A stretch of DNA of 54,996 nucleotides from Streptomyces sp. NRRL F-6676 (GCF_000725625.1 NZ_JOHS01000041.1:1-54996), one strand, 5' to 3'; shown: positions 42,378-50,995, counted from the stretch's first letter. Notes: generated by a model not told the origin, from the letters alone. Made by a program: numbers and translations.

Positions 42378-43363
42378 AGGCCGCCGTCATCGAGTCCGTG
42401 GGCCGCGCCGTCGTCACCGAGGTCCCGGACCCGACGCCGGGTCCGCGCGAGGTCGTCGTCGAGGTCGCCGCGTGCGGGCTGTGCGGCACCGATCTGCACA
42501 TCCTCCAGGGCGAGTTCGCGCCCAAGCTGCCGATCGTGCCCGGGCACGAGTTCGCCGGCGAGGTGGTCGGGGTCGGGACGCAGGTCACCGAGGTCGCGGT
42601 CGGCGACCGGGTGGCGGTGGACCCGTCCCTGTACTGCTACGAGTGCCACTACTGCCGCAGCGGGCACAACAACATGTGCGAGCGGTGGGCGGCGATCGGT
42701 GTGACGACGGCGGGCGGCGCCGCGCAGTACGCGGTGGCGCCCGTGGCCAACTGTGTGAAGCTCCCCGAGCACGTCCGCACCCAGGACGCGGCCCTCATCG
42801 AACCGCTGTCCTGCGCGGTGCGCGGCTACGACGTCCTGAAGTCGCAGCTCGGCGCGCACGTCCTGATCTACGGGTCCGGGACGATGGGCCTGATGATGCT
42901 GGAACTGGCCAAGCGGACGGGCGCCGCGAGCGTGGACGTCGTCGACATCAACCCGGCGCGGCTGGAGACGGCGCGGCGGCTCGGGGTGTCGGGGACGGCC
43001 GGCAACGCGGACGAGCTGGACCGGCCGCGGGGCTGGGAGCTGGTGGTCGACGCGACGGGGAACGCGGCGGCGATCCAGGACGGGCTCGGACGGGTCGCGA
43101 AGGCGGGCACGTTCCTTCAGTTCGGGGTCGCGGACTATGCGACCCGGGTGGAGATCGACCCGTACCGGATCTACAACCAGGAGATCACCATCACCGGCTC
43201 GATGGCGGTGCTGCACAGCTACGAGCGGGCGGCGGAGCTGTTCGCCGGGGGCGTCCTGAACCCGGAGATCTTCATCAGCGACCGTCTTCCCCTGACGGAG
43301 TACCCGAAGGCGCTCGAACAGTTCGCGGCGGGCGTGGGCCGCAAGATCGTGGTGGTCCCGTAG
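42374..43363 (+). CDS. zinc-dependent polyol dehydrogenase (sorbitol/arabitol type)
   Basis: 329 residues, medium-chain zinc family. Catalytic zinc ligands: ACGLCGTDLHILQGEF and VPGHEFAGE. Structural zinc: SLYCYECHYCRSGHNNMC. The cofactor motif is VLIYGSGTMGLMMLELAKRTGA, with an Asp after the second strand (VDVVDINP), which indicates NAD preference. It would oxidise the imported polyol to a ketose. The start overlaps the permease stop (ATGA). Confidence 0.92.
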   Translation: MKAAVIESVGRAVVTEVPDPTPGPREVVVEVAACGLCGTDLHILQGEFAPKLPIVPGHEFAGEVVGVGTQVTEVAVGDRVAVDPSLYCYECHYCRSGHNNMCERWAAIGVTTAGGAAQYAVAPVANCVKLPEHVRTQDAALIEPLSCAVRGYDVLKSQLGAHVLIYGSGTMGLMMLELAKRTGAASVDVVDINPARLETARRLGVSGTAGNADELDRPRGWELVVDATGNAAAIQDGLGRVAKAGTFLQFGVADYATRVEIDPYRIYNQEITITGSMAVLHSYERAAELFAGGVLNPEIFISDRLPLTEYPKALEQFAAGVGRKIVVVP

Positions 43364-43456
43364 GACCCACCGGGCGACGTTGCTTCCAGGCCACCGCCGC
43401 GGCGATGTTCCGGGTGCGCGAGCACCGGACCGCCGCGGCGGTCGGGGCCCGGGGGT

Positions 43457-43491
43457 TCCCGCGCGCTCCGAGAACCCCGGAGCGCGCGGGA
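43457..43491 (+). terminator. terminator of the polyol operon
   Basis: Perfect 13-bp arms (43457-43469 and 43479-43491) with a 9-base loop, about 94 bases after the dehydrogenase stop. An overlapping CCGGGGTTC/GGGGTTCCC pairing could form instead. Confidence 0.7.
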
Positions 43492-43602
43492 CACGCCCGC
43501 CCGGCCGAAACCGGGCGGTCCACCCGGTTCCGCACACCCGCCCCTGACCACGCATGATCCCAACAGAGCGCCCTCTCAAGGCAGTTGACGACGCCGGACC
43601 GA

Positions 43603-43632
43603 TTGACGGATCCGTGCCGCGCCCCCCACAAT
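43603..43632 (+). promoter_or_regulatory. candidate promoter of the methyltransferase unit
   Basis: TTGACG (43603-43608), an 18-base spacer and CACAAT (43627-43632). The predicted start is near 43639. Another TTGACG at 43585 may mark a second promoter. Confidence 0.45.
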
Positions 43633-43643
43633 CTCCCGGGATG

Positions 43644-43657
43644 TGGGAGCGCTCCCA
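43644..43657. promoter_or_regulatory. CebR-type operator (perfect 14-bp palindrome)
   Basis: TGGGAGCGCTCCCA is identical to the consensus site of CebR, the LacI-family repressor of cello-oligosaccharide use in Streptomyces, as I recall it. It begins about 5 bases after the predicted transcription start, a position where a bound repressor blocks transcription. Confidence 0.8.
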
Positions 43658-43745
43658 ACAGTCGACGAGCCGCACTCGGGCAGCCCTCGCACGTTCCACC
43701 GGGCGCCCGGGCATCTGTCCCACGGGACCGTGATCGGAGGAATGT

Positions 43746-44447
43746 GTGACGGCACCCTGGTGGAGTTCCAGCACGGAGGCGGAGACGTACGCGTCATTGG
43801 GCAATCCCCTCGAATGGCAGGTCGCGTATCCGGAACTCTTCGACCGGATGGGATTCGGTACGGACGTGTCCGGCCCGGTCCTGGACTACGGGTGCGGGCC
43901 CGGGGCCGTCGCCTCGTTCCTCGCCGAGCGGTACGCCTACGAGGTCGTCGGATGCGACATCTCCCCGGACATGATCGGCATGGCCGAGCGGTGGGCGACG
44001 CGGCCCGGAGTCCGGTTCGCGCACCTCACCGACGGACGGCTGCGGGACCTCGCCGACGGCCACTTCGGCGCGGCCATCTGCACCTTCGTCCTGTGCGTGC
44101 TCCAGGACCCGGAGCAGCATCTGGCGATCGGCAGGGAGATCCACCGTCTGCTGCGGCCGGACGCGCCCTTCGGGATCGTCGTTCCGCACCCGGACAGCGC
44201 GGGGGTCCAGTTCAGCACCTGCCGCAGCGGTGATCCCGGCGTCTCCTACGCCGCGGGCGACCCGATGACGACCTGGCTGAAGGGGCACGGGAAGACCCTG
44301 GAGATCGAGGACTGGTTCTGGCCGGTCGAGTGGTACGAGAAGTTCATGGTCGAGTGCGGCTTCCACTCCGTGGCCGCGCACGCCCCCCTGGCCGCGCCTG
44401 AGGAACCCCGGCACGCGCCCTTCCTCGTCGTCACCGGGAGGCGGTGA
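43746..44447 (+). CDS. class I SAM-dependent methyltransferase
   Basis: 233 residues. Motif I is VLDYGCGPGAVASFLAE; motif II is VVGCDISPDMIGMAE; motif III is around GAAICTFVLCVLQDPEQHLAIGREIHRLLRPD. The end, DWFWPVEWYEKFMVECGF, resembles small-molecule methyltransferases. The GTG at 43746 has GGAGG five bases upstream, excellent spacing. It is the first gene of a four-gene unit. It could methylate O, N or S; some enzymes of this fold instead cyclise the SAM side chain, so methyl transfer is not proven. Confidence 0.9.
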   Translation: MTAPWWSSSTEAETYASLGNPLEWQVAYPELFDRMGFGTDVSGPVLDYGCGPGAVASFLAERYAYEVVGCDISPDMIGMAERWATRPGVRFAHLTDGRLRDLADGHFGAAICTFVLCVLQDPEQHLAIGREIHRLLRPDAPFGIVVPHPDSAGVQFSTCRSGDPGVSYAAGDPMTTWLKGHGKTLEIEDWFWPVEWYEKFMVECGFHSVAAHAPLAAPEEPRHAPFLVVTGRR

Positions 44448-44449
44448 CC

Positions 44450-45592
44450 GTGTACGAGGCACCCACCGTCGCCACCCCGCCGCCCCACGCCGGCAGTTTC
44501 GCCGTCCAGTCGGTGATGCCGCCCAAGGAGGCCGCCGGCCCGCTCGTCGCCCCGCTGGGCCTCTCCACCGCGTACCACCAGGATCTCGACGACATCGCGC
44601 CCACGCGGTACGGCCGTTGGGGCCACGAGTCCGCCTCCGCGCTCGAGGAGGTGCTCGGCGCCATGGACGGCGGTACGGCCGTCGTGTTCAACAGCGGCAT
44701 GTCCGCCGTCTCCAGCGTGATGCTGAGTCTGCTGCGGCCGGGCGACACGGTGGTCGTCGGCGCCGACACCTACTACGAGACACGGCAGATCGCCGAGCAG
44801 CTCGGCGAGCGCGCGGTGACCGTGCGGCCGCTCACCGACGTGGCCCGGCAGCTGCCCGACGCCGTGGCCGGGGCCCGGCTGGTGCTCCTGGAGTCACCGA
44901 CCAACCCGCTCCTGGGCATTCACGACCTGCGGGAGTGCGCGCGGCTCGCCCACGGTGCCGGGGCCCTGTTCGCGGTGGACAACTCGGTGTCGTCCCCGCT
45001 GGGCCAGCGTCCGCTCGAACTCGACGCCGATCTGGTCATCACCAGTGACGCCAAGGTCGTCGGCGGGCACAACGACATCATCCTGGGGCATGTGACCGCA
45101 CGTGATCCGGAACTGGTCGGGCAGCTGCGGCACTGGAGGCACCTCCACGGATCGATCCCGTCGGCCTTCGACTGCTGGCTGGCGCGCCGGTCCATCGGCA
45201 CGCTCGAACTGCGTCACGAGCGCCAGACGGCGAACGCCGCCGCACTCACGGAGCTGCTGCACGGGCGTCCGGAGGTGACCCGGCTGAGGTGGCCGGGCTG
45301 GGAACTCGACCCCGGTCACGCCGTCGCGTCCCGGCAGATGGTGTGCGGGGGCGGCGTCCTCGCCTTCCGGCTGCCGGACCGCGAGCATCTGCACCGCCTC
45401 CTCAAGGCGAGCGCGCTGATCGTGCCGGCCACCAGCTACGGCGGGTTGCAGACCATGGCCAACGACATCGCCACCTGGCCGCACATCAAGGTGCCTCCGG
45501 GATACGTCAGGATCTCCTGCGGCTGCGAGCCCACCGCGGAGCTGGTGGACGACGTCCGCCACGCGCTGGACGCCGCGCTGGGGACCCGTTGA
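44450..45592 (+). CDS. Cys/Met metabolism PLP enzyme (cystathionine gamma-synthase/lyase family)
   Basis: 380 residues. FNSGMSAVSSVMLSLLRPGD is the cofactor pocket, VLLESPTNPLLGIHDL and LFAVDNSVSSPLGQRPLELDAD carry the Asp to the pyridine nitrogen, and VITSDAKVVGGHNDIILGHV has the Schiff-base lysine. Two deviations from textbook members: the usual YSRxxNPT is TRYGRWGHES, and the residue before the lysine is Ala instead of Thr. These suggest a specialised beta/gamma-replacement or elimination. The GTG at 44450 is preferred because GGGAGG lies eight bases upstream; one at 44444 overlaps the previous stop (GTGA). Confidence 0.9.
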   Translation: MYEAPTVATPPPHAGSFAVQSVMPPKEAAGPLVAPLGLSTAYHQDLDDIAPTRYGRWGHESASALEEVLGAMDGGTAVVFNSGMSAVSSVMLSLLRPGDTVVVGADTYYETRQIAEQLGERAVTVRPLTDVARQLPDAVAGARLVLLESPTNPLLGIHDLRECARLAHGAGALFAVDNSVSSPLGQRPLELDADLVITSDAKVVGGHNDIILGHVTARDPELVGQLRHWRHLHGSIPSAFDCWLARRSIGTLELRHERQTANAAALTELLHGRPEVTRLRWPGWELDPGHAVASRQMVCGGGVLAFRLPDREHLHRLLKASALIVPATSYGGLQTMANDIATWPHIKVPPGYVRISCGCEPTAELVDDVRHALDAALGTR

Positions 45593-45662
45593 GCCGCACA
45601 CCGGATCCTGCCCGCGGACGGCGGGGCCCGCTCAAGACACCACAGCAGACTGGAGGACTCCC

Positions 45663-46889
45663 GTGGGCCACCATGCCCTCGCCATCGGTTCCCTGAAGCC
45701 CCTCCCGACGGAGGTGATGACGTCCCCGCTGCTCGATTCGGTCACCGTCGTCACCGAGCCCGGCTGCGCCGGCTACTACGGGCCCGGGACCGAGGTCGTG
45801 CTCGTCCCCGGTGTCGACGACTTCACCGCGGTACGGGACGCGGCACTCGGTGTGCTCGGGGACCGCCCGATCGACGCGATCCTGACCCCGACCGAGTTCG
45901 GCGTGGCGACCGGCGGCCTGCTGCGGTCGTACTTCGGCCTCCCGGGCGAGGGGTTCGAGACGGCGCACGCCTTCGCCAACAAGTACGTGATGAAGCGGAG
46001 GCTGGCGGCCGCGGGCGTGCCGGTGGCCCCCTTCCGGCAGGCGTTCCGGCTCGACGGTCTTCCGGCCGCCGCCGAGGACCTGGGCTGGCCCGTGGTGGTC
46101 AAGCCGGTCTTCGGCAGCGGGACCGTGGGGGTCGACGTGATCGAATCGCCGGTCCGCTTCCGGGAGTTCCGCGAGTCGCCGGCCGGTGCGGCCCTGCGGA
46201 CGACGGGCTGCCCACTGATCGTGGAGCGGTACGTGGACATCGAGACCGAGTACCACTGCGACGGCGTCGTCACGGACGGCGAGCCCGTCTTCGTCTCGGT
46301 CTCGCGGTATCTGCGGCCGGTGCTCGACGGGGTCGGGCACATGCAGGGCTCCCACCACCTGCCCCCGGACCATCCGGACGCCGTGGCCGTCCGCGAACTG
46401 CACACCGCCGCGGTGCGGGCGCTGGGGATGCACGCCGGGGTGACCCATCTGGAGGTGCTCAGGACGTCCGAGGGCTTCCTCGTGGGCGAGATCGCGTGCA
46501 GACCGGGCGGCGGGGGCATCGTCCGCGGCGTCCGGCTCCAGTACGGAGTGGATCTGTGGCAGGCGTACACCGAGACGTCGCTGGGGCTGCGGCCGGCCCT
46601 GGCCCCGGTGGAGCGGGCGGACCTCGTGGTCAACGTGATGCTGCCGGCCAGGCCGGGCCGCATCACCCGGCTCAGCAGCGCCGAGGAACTGGCGGCCGTG
46701 CCCGGCGTCACCGAGGTGGACCTGGCGCACAAGCCGGGCGACGTCATCAGCGACGTCATGTACTCGACCAACCTCGCGGGTCTCGTGTACCTCGCCGCGC
46801 CCGCACTCGACGACGTCGATCCGCTCGTCAGGGGTGTCTCGGACGCGTACGTCTTCGACGTGTCCTCGGCGAGCCCGGTCTCGGTGTGA
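45663..46889 (+). CDS. ATP-grasp family carboxylate-amine ligase
   Basis: 408 residues. The N-terminal pre-ATP-grasp region (HHALAIGSLKPLPTEVM to ILTPTEFGVATGGLLRSYFGLPG) is of the L-amino-acid ligase/BacD type. ANKYVMKRRLAAAGVPVAPF, WPVVVKPVFGSGTVGVDVIES (ATP-binding Lys and Gly-loop), LIVERYVDIETEYHCDGVV and FLVGEIACRPGGGGIV (Mg-binding Glu) are all present. It activates a carboxylate as acyl phosphate and joins it to an amine, most often making a dipeptide. The GTG at 45663 has GGAGG at spacing 6. Confidence 0.9.
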   Translation: MGHHALAIGSLKPLPTEVMTSPLLDSVTVVTEPGCAGYYGPGTEVVLVPGVDDFTAVRDAALGVLGDRPIDAILTPTEFGVATGGLLRSYFGLPGEGFETAHAFANKYVMKRRLAAAGVPVAPFRQAFRLDGLPAAAEDLGWPVVVKPVFGSGTVGVDVIESPVRFREFRESPAGAALRTTGCPLIVERYVDIETEYHCDGVVTDGEPVFVSVSRYLRPVLDGVGHMQGSHHLPPDHPDAVAVRELHTAAVRALGMHAGVTHLEVLRTSEGFLVGEIACRPGGGGIVRGVRLQYGVDLWQAYTETSLGLRPALAPVERADLVVNVMLPARPGRITRLSSAEELAAVPGVTEVDLAHKPGDVISDVMYSTNLAGLVYLAAPALDDVDPLVRGVSDAYVFDVSSASPVSV

Positions 46890-48190
46890 GCGACCGCCGG
46901 CCGTGGCCGCCCCCGTGGTGGGGGCTGCCGCGGCTCGCGGGACACCGGCGGTTCGTGGCGGCGATCCTCGTCGACAGCCTCGGTTCGGGGATGTTCCTGC
47001 CGTTCTCGGTGGTCTACTTCGTCAGGTCGACCACCCTGTCCCTCACCACGGTGGGCGCCTGCATGTCGGCCGCGGCGCTGATCGCCATGGCCGGTGTCCC
47101 CGCCTTCGGGCCGGTGATCGACAGGTTCGGCCCCGGGCGGGCGGTCGCGCTGAGCAGTCTGCTCCAGGCGGTGGGCTTCTTCGGCTACTTGGGGGTGGAG
47201 CACGCCTGGCAGCTCGTCGGGTGCGCCGTCCTCGCGGGGGTGGGCCAGAACCTCTACTGGACGGCGAGCGGCCCGGCGGTCCTGTCGATCGCGGCTCCGG
47301 GCGAACAGGACCGGTGGTTCAGCCTGGTGCGGGCGCTGCGCAACATCGGCATGGGCGCGGGTACGGTCCTCTTCGCCGCGGCGGAGGCGGCCGGCGGCGC
47401 GGCGGTCGGGCGCACGATGGTCCTGGCCGACGCCGTCAGCTTCGTCGTCGCGGGCGCGCTCGCCGTCTCCTCGCTCCCGGCGCCCCCGGTGCACGACGGG
47501 AAGCCGGAGGCAGGGGAGGGAGAAAGGGTACGGAGACAGTCGTGGCGGGGCTACGGGCGCGTCCTGCGGGACGCCCCCTTCACCGCCGCCGTCACCGCCA
47601 ACCTCCTCCTGGCGCTCTGCACGATGGTGATGCCCGTGATCCTCGCCGTCTATCTGACCGGTGAACTGCGTCTGGCCGGCTGGTTCGCGGGGGCCGTGTT
47701 CACGGTGAACACCGTGCTCGTCGCGGGCACGCAGACCGTGTTCTCCCGGCTCCTGGACCGTGTGCCCGCGCTGACCACCCTGCGGCTGTCCGCGCTGCTC
47801 TGGGCGCTGTGCTTCGTCGGACTGTGGGCGGCTCCCGTGTCCGCGCCGGCCGTCGCCATGGCCGTCGTCGGCGCGGCGATCGTCTGTTTCACCGCGGCGG
47901 AGATGGCGCACGCGCCGGTCATGAGCGCCCTCGTCGGCCGGCTGGCGCCGCGGGCCGCGCGCGGCCGCTACTTCGCGCTCCACCAGCTCTCCTGGAGTAT
48001 CGCCACCGCGCTGGCCCCCACCGTCTTCACCTGGCTCCTGCGGCTCGGGGCCGCGTGGCTGTGGACGGCCCTGCTGGCCGCGTGTCTGGTGAGCGCCGTC
48101 CTCCTGCGGCCACCACGCGGCCGTACGGCCGAAGGGGGCGCGCGGGCCGGCGTCCTGCCGGGCGATCCTGCCCAGGTAAGGGAACGGTAA
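46886..48190 (+). CDS. MFS exporter of the biosynthetic unit
   Basis: 434 residues with about 12 hydrophobic segments. AGHRRFVAAILVDSLGSGMFLPFSVVYFV is TM1; VPAFGPVIDRFGPGRAVALSSLLQ contains the loop 2-3 motif (GPxxDRxG). The central loop (VHDGKPEAGEGERVRRQSWRGYG) separates the halves. The GTG at 46886 overlaps the ligase stop (GTGA), so both are co-translated. It probably exports the product and gives self-protection, as BacE does next to BacD in bacilysin loci. Confidence 0.9.
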   Translation: MSDRRPWPPPWWGLPRLAGHRRFVAAILVDSLGSGMFLPFSVVYFVRSTTLSLTTVGACMSAAALIAMAGVPAFGPVIDRFGPGRAVALSSLLQAVGFFGYLGVEHAWQLVGCAVLAGVGQNLYWTASGPAVLSIAAPGEQDRWFSLVRALRNIGMGAGTVLFAAAEAAGGAAVGRTMVLADAVSFVVAGALAVSSLPAPPVHDGKPEAGEGERVRRQSWRGYGRVLRDAPFTAAVTANLLLALCTMVMPVILAVYLTGELRLAGWFAGAVFTVNTVLVAGTQTVFSRLLDRVPALTTLRLSALLWALCFVGLWAAPVSAPAVAMAVVGAAIVCFTAAEMAHAPVMSALVGRLAPRAARGRYFALHQLSWSIATALAPTVFTWLLRLGAAWLWTALLAACLVSAVLLRPPRGRTAEGGARAGVLPGDPAQVRER

Positions 48191-48215
48191 AGCGCCCCCG
48201 CTCGTTACACCCCAC

Positions 48216-49397
48216 ATGACAGCTATGACCCCCGGCTCGAACATCCCTCTCCCCGTCACACAGGTGACGGTGGACGTCGCCGCCCCCGTGCGACTCGACG
48301 TATCGGGCCTGCTGCTCACTCCCGACGGCAAGGTCCGCACGGACGAGGACTTCATCTTCTACAACCAGCCCACCGGCCCCGGTGTGACCTACCGCTCCGG
48401 CGGCGGCACGACGCCCGACGCCATCGGCATCGACACCGCCGCCGTTCCCCCGGGCATCGAGAAGATCGTCGTCACCGCCAGCCCCGACGCCGCCGGCCAG
48501 ACCTTCCAGGGCATCGAACCCACCGCCACCCTCCGCAGCGCGGCCGACGGCTCGGTGCTCGCCACGTTCACACCCCCGCGGCTCGGCGCGGAGACAGCCC
48601 TCGTGATCATGGAGATCTATCTGCGCAACGGCGCGTGGAAGGCCCGCGCCGTCGGCCAGGGCTACGCCGACGGCCTCGCCGGGATCGCCACGGACTTCGG
48701 CGTCTCGGTGGAGGAACCGGCCCCCGCCGCCGCCCCGCCGCAGCCGACGGCCCCGCCGCAGCCCACCGCGCCCGCGCCGGCCCCCGCGGCGCAGCCCCCG
48801 GCCCCCGCCCCCGGTGCCGGCAAGGTCAACCTGGACAAGGGCCGCGTCAGCCTCCAGAAGAACCAGACGGTGTCCCTGGTCAAGGGCGGCCGCCCGCTGC
48901 TCGCCCAGGTCAAGATGGGCCTCGGCTGGGAGCCGGCGTACCGCGGCAAGGACATCGACCTGGACGCCTCGGTCATCGCCTACGGCCCGCAGCGCGACCA
49001 CGTCGACAGCTGCTACTTCGGCAAGCTGTCGATCCTGAACGGCGCGATCAAGCACTCCGGCGACAACCTCACCGGCGAGGGCGGCGGTGACGACGAGGTG
49101 ATCGTGGTCGACCTCGGCCGCATCCCGCAGGAGGTCTCGGGCCTGGTCTTCACGGTGAACTCGTTCTCGGGCCAGAAGTTCACGGAGGTCGCCAAGGCGT
49201 ACTGCCGCCTGATCGACGCCGCGACGGGCGAGGAACTGGTCCGCTTCGACCTCACCAACGCCGAGGCCCAGACCGGCGTGATGATGGCCAAGCTGGTCCG
49301 CCAGTTCTCCGGCGAGTGGGACATGACGGCCATGGGCGAGTTCGTGAAGTCCCGCACGGTGCGGGGGATGGTGAAGCCGGCCGCCAAGGCGCTGTGA
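48216..49397 (+). CDS. double-domain TerD family protein
   Basis: 393 residues. Two TerD-like beta-sandwich domains (about residues 1-165 and 195-393) are joined by a Pro/Ala-rich linker of about 35 residues (PAPAAAPPQPTAPPQPT and following). The second keeps TerD calcium-site features: LGWEPAYRGKDIDLDASVIAYG, FGKLSILNGAIKHSGDNLTGEGGGDDEVIVVDL and CRLIDAATGEELVRFDL. The first is diverged (IFYNQPTGPGVTYRSGGGTTPDAIGID, then TFQGIEPTATL). TerD proteins of Streptomyces are linked to tellurite resistance, calcium signalling and development. The start at 48216 follows an earlier MTA codon set; the MTAMTP N-terminus is plausible. Confidence 0.92.
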   Translation: MTAMTPGSNIPLPVTQVTVDVAAPVRLDVSGLLLTPDGKVRTDEDFIFYNQPTGPGVTYRSGGGTTPDAIGIDTAAVPPGIEKIVVTASPDAAGQTFQGIEPTATLRSAADGSVLATFTPPRLGAETALVIMEIYLRNGAWKARAVGQGYADGLAGIATDFGVSVEEPAPAAAPPQPTAPPQPTAPAPAPAAQPPAPAPGAGKVNLDKGRVSLQKNQTVSLVKGGRPLLAQVKMGLGWEPAYRGKDIDLDASVIAYGPQRDHVDSCYFGKLSILNGAIKHSGDNLTGEGGGDDEVIVVDLGRIPQEVSGLVFTVNSFSGQKFTEVAKAYCRLIDAATGEELVRFDLTNAEAQTGVMMAKLVRQFSGEWDMTAMGEFVKSRTVRGMVKPAAKAL

Positions 49398-49422
49398 CGC
49401 ACGGCCGGCCCGCGCGACCGCC

Positions 49423-49457
49423 GGCTCCGGGGCGCCTCCCACCGGGCGCCCCGAGCC
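49423..49457. terminator. terminator between convergent TerD and PhoX genes
   Basis: GGCTC(C)GGGGCGCC (49423-49436) pairs with GGCGCCCCGAGCC (49445-49457), with one bulged C. It lies 26 bases after the TerD-like gene stop and 13 bases from the opposing stop. Confidence 0.7.
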
Positions 49458-49469
49458 GTGGGCCCTCGC

Positions 49470-50900
49470 CTACCGCTTCTGGCGCTTCCAGGGGCCGGTG
49501 ATGGCGAGCATGATGCCCGGGGTCTGGATGTTGGCGTAGAGGGTGCGGCCGTCGGGCGAGAAGGTGACGCCGGTGAACTCGCTGTACTCCGGCTCCTCCT
49601 CCGTACCGATGTTGAGCTCGTTGCGGGCGATGGGGTACGTCCGGCCGCTGTCCGTCGCGCCGAACAGGTGCTGCACGCCCTCGCCGTCCTCGGCGATGAC
49701 GAGGCCGCCGTAGGGGGAGACGGTGATGTTGTCGGGGCCGTCGAAGGCGCCGTCGGCGGCGGGGTCGGTGTTGACGCCGATGAGGACCTTCAGGGTGAGG
49801 GTGCGGCGCCGGGGGTCGTAGAACCAGACCTGGCCGTCGTGCTGGACGGGGCTCTCGTCGCGGGCGTAGGAGGAGACGACGTAGGCGCCGCCGTCCGCCC
49901 ACCACATGCCCTCCAGCTTGCGGGCGCGGGTGACCTGGCCGTCGGTGAACTGCTTGCGGACGGGGGTGGACGTGGCGTCGCGGTCGGGGACGTCGACCCA
50001 GTCGACGCCGTACACCGTGCCGGTCCGCGTGGCGCGGGAGAGGTCGTCGACGAATCTGCCGCCGGAGTCGAAGCACTTGAAGGCCTGGAGGACACCGGCG
50101 TCGTCGGCGAGGGTGCGCAGCCGGCCGCGGCCGTGGCGGAAGCCGTGGGGCGGGGTCCAGCGGTAGAACAGCCCGTTGGGTCCGGAGGCGTCCTCGGTGA
50201 GGTAGAGCTGCCCGCGCTTGGGGTCGACGACGACGGCCTCGTGCGCATACCGGCCCAGCGCCTTGATCGGCCGGGGGTCGCGGTTGGCCCGGCGGTCGGC
50301 GGGGTCGACCTCGAAGACGTAGCCGTGGTCCTTGGTCATGCCGTTCTGGCCGGCCCGGTCCTCGGTCTCCTCACAGGTGAGCCAGGTGTCCCACGGGGTG
50401 TGGCCGCCCGCGCAGTTGGTGGAGGTCCCGGCGATGCCGACCCATTCGGCGACGTGGTCGTGGCGCACCTCGACGACGGTGCAGCCGCCGGACGCGGCCG
50501 GGTCGTACACCAGCCCCTCGGTGAGCGGCACGGGGTGCGGCCAGTCGGCGCGCGGGCCCTTCAGCTCGTGGTTGTTGACGAGGAGGGTGGCGCCGCGGGG
50601 GCCGTCGAAGGTGGCGGTGCCGTCGTGGTTGGAGGGCGTGTACTCGCCCGACTCCAGCCTGGTGCGGCCGCTGTAGGTGAGGACGCGGTAGGAGAACCCG
50701 GCGGGCAGCGCGAGGACGCCCTTGGGGTCGGCGATCAGCGGACCGTAGCCGACGCCGCCGTGGTGGTCCTCCGCGCTGTGGTGGTCGGTGGAGGCGAGCG
50801 CCTGCGGAGCGGTGGCGAGCGCGCCGACGCTGCCGGCCAGGGCGACCCCGACCCCGGTGAGCGCGGTTCGTCCGGTGAAGTCCCTGCGGGTGAGCGACAT
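49470..50900 (-). CDS. PhoX-family (DUF839) secreted phosphatase
   Basis: 476 residues. The Tat-type leader is SLTRRDFTGRTALTGVGVALAG. The beta-propeller features are LPAGFSYRVLTYSG, TLLVNNHELKGPRADWPHPVPLTEGLVYD, CAGGHTPWDTWLTCEE, GRYAHEAVVVDPKRGQLYLTEDAS and NITVSPYGGLVIAEDGEG. These match calcium- and iron-dependent PhoX phosphomonoesterases. The ATG at 50900 has AGGAG five bases upstream. It should release phosphate outside the cell; a single GTTCACG-type half-site on the minus strand at 50975-50981 could belong to a PHO box. Confidence 0.9.
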   Translation of the reverse strand: MSLTRRDFTGRTALTGVGVALAGSVGALATAPQALASTDHHSAEDHHGGVGYGPLIADPKGVLALPAGFSYRVLTYSGRTRLESGEYTPSNHDGTATFDGPRGATLLVNNHELKGPRADWPHPVPLTEGLVYDPAASGGCTVVEVRHDHVAEWVGIAGTSTNCAGGHTPWDTWLTCEETEDRAGQNGMTKDHGYVFEVDPADRRANRDPRPIKALGRYAHEAVVVDPKRGQLYLTEDASGPNGLFYRWTPPHGFRHGRGRLRTLADDAGVLQAFKCFDSGGRFVDDLSRATRTGTVYGVDWVDVPDRDATSTPVRKQFTDGQVTRARKLEGMWWADGGAYVVSSYARDESPVQHDGQVWFYDPRRRTLTLKVLIGVNTDPAADGAFDGPDNITVSPYGGLVIAEDGEGVQHLFGATDSGRTYPIARNELNIGTEEEPEYSEFTGVTFSPDGRTLYANIQTPGIMLAITGPWKRQKR

Positions 50901-50995
50901 GCTGACTCCTGTGACGGAAGAGGCGACCGTGGAGGGTGGCGCACCGCGATTGCGGCGCCACGGTGCCGCGCTCGCGTGAACGCCGGCCCAACGGG

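Larger units (their letters stand above)
43364..43745. other. intergenic region upstream of the four-gene biosynthetic unit (382 bp)
   Basis: Contains a 13-bp-arm terminator for the polyol operon (43457-43491), two TTGACG elements (43585 and 43603), a CebR-type operator (43644-43657) and GGAGG at 43736-43740 for the methyltransferase. No gene is visible. Confidence 0.7.
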
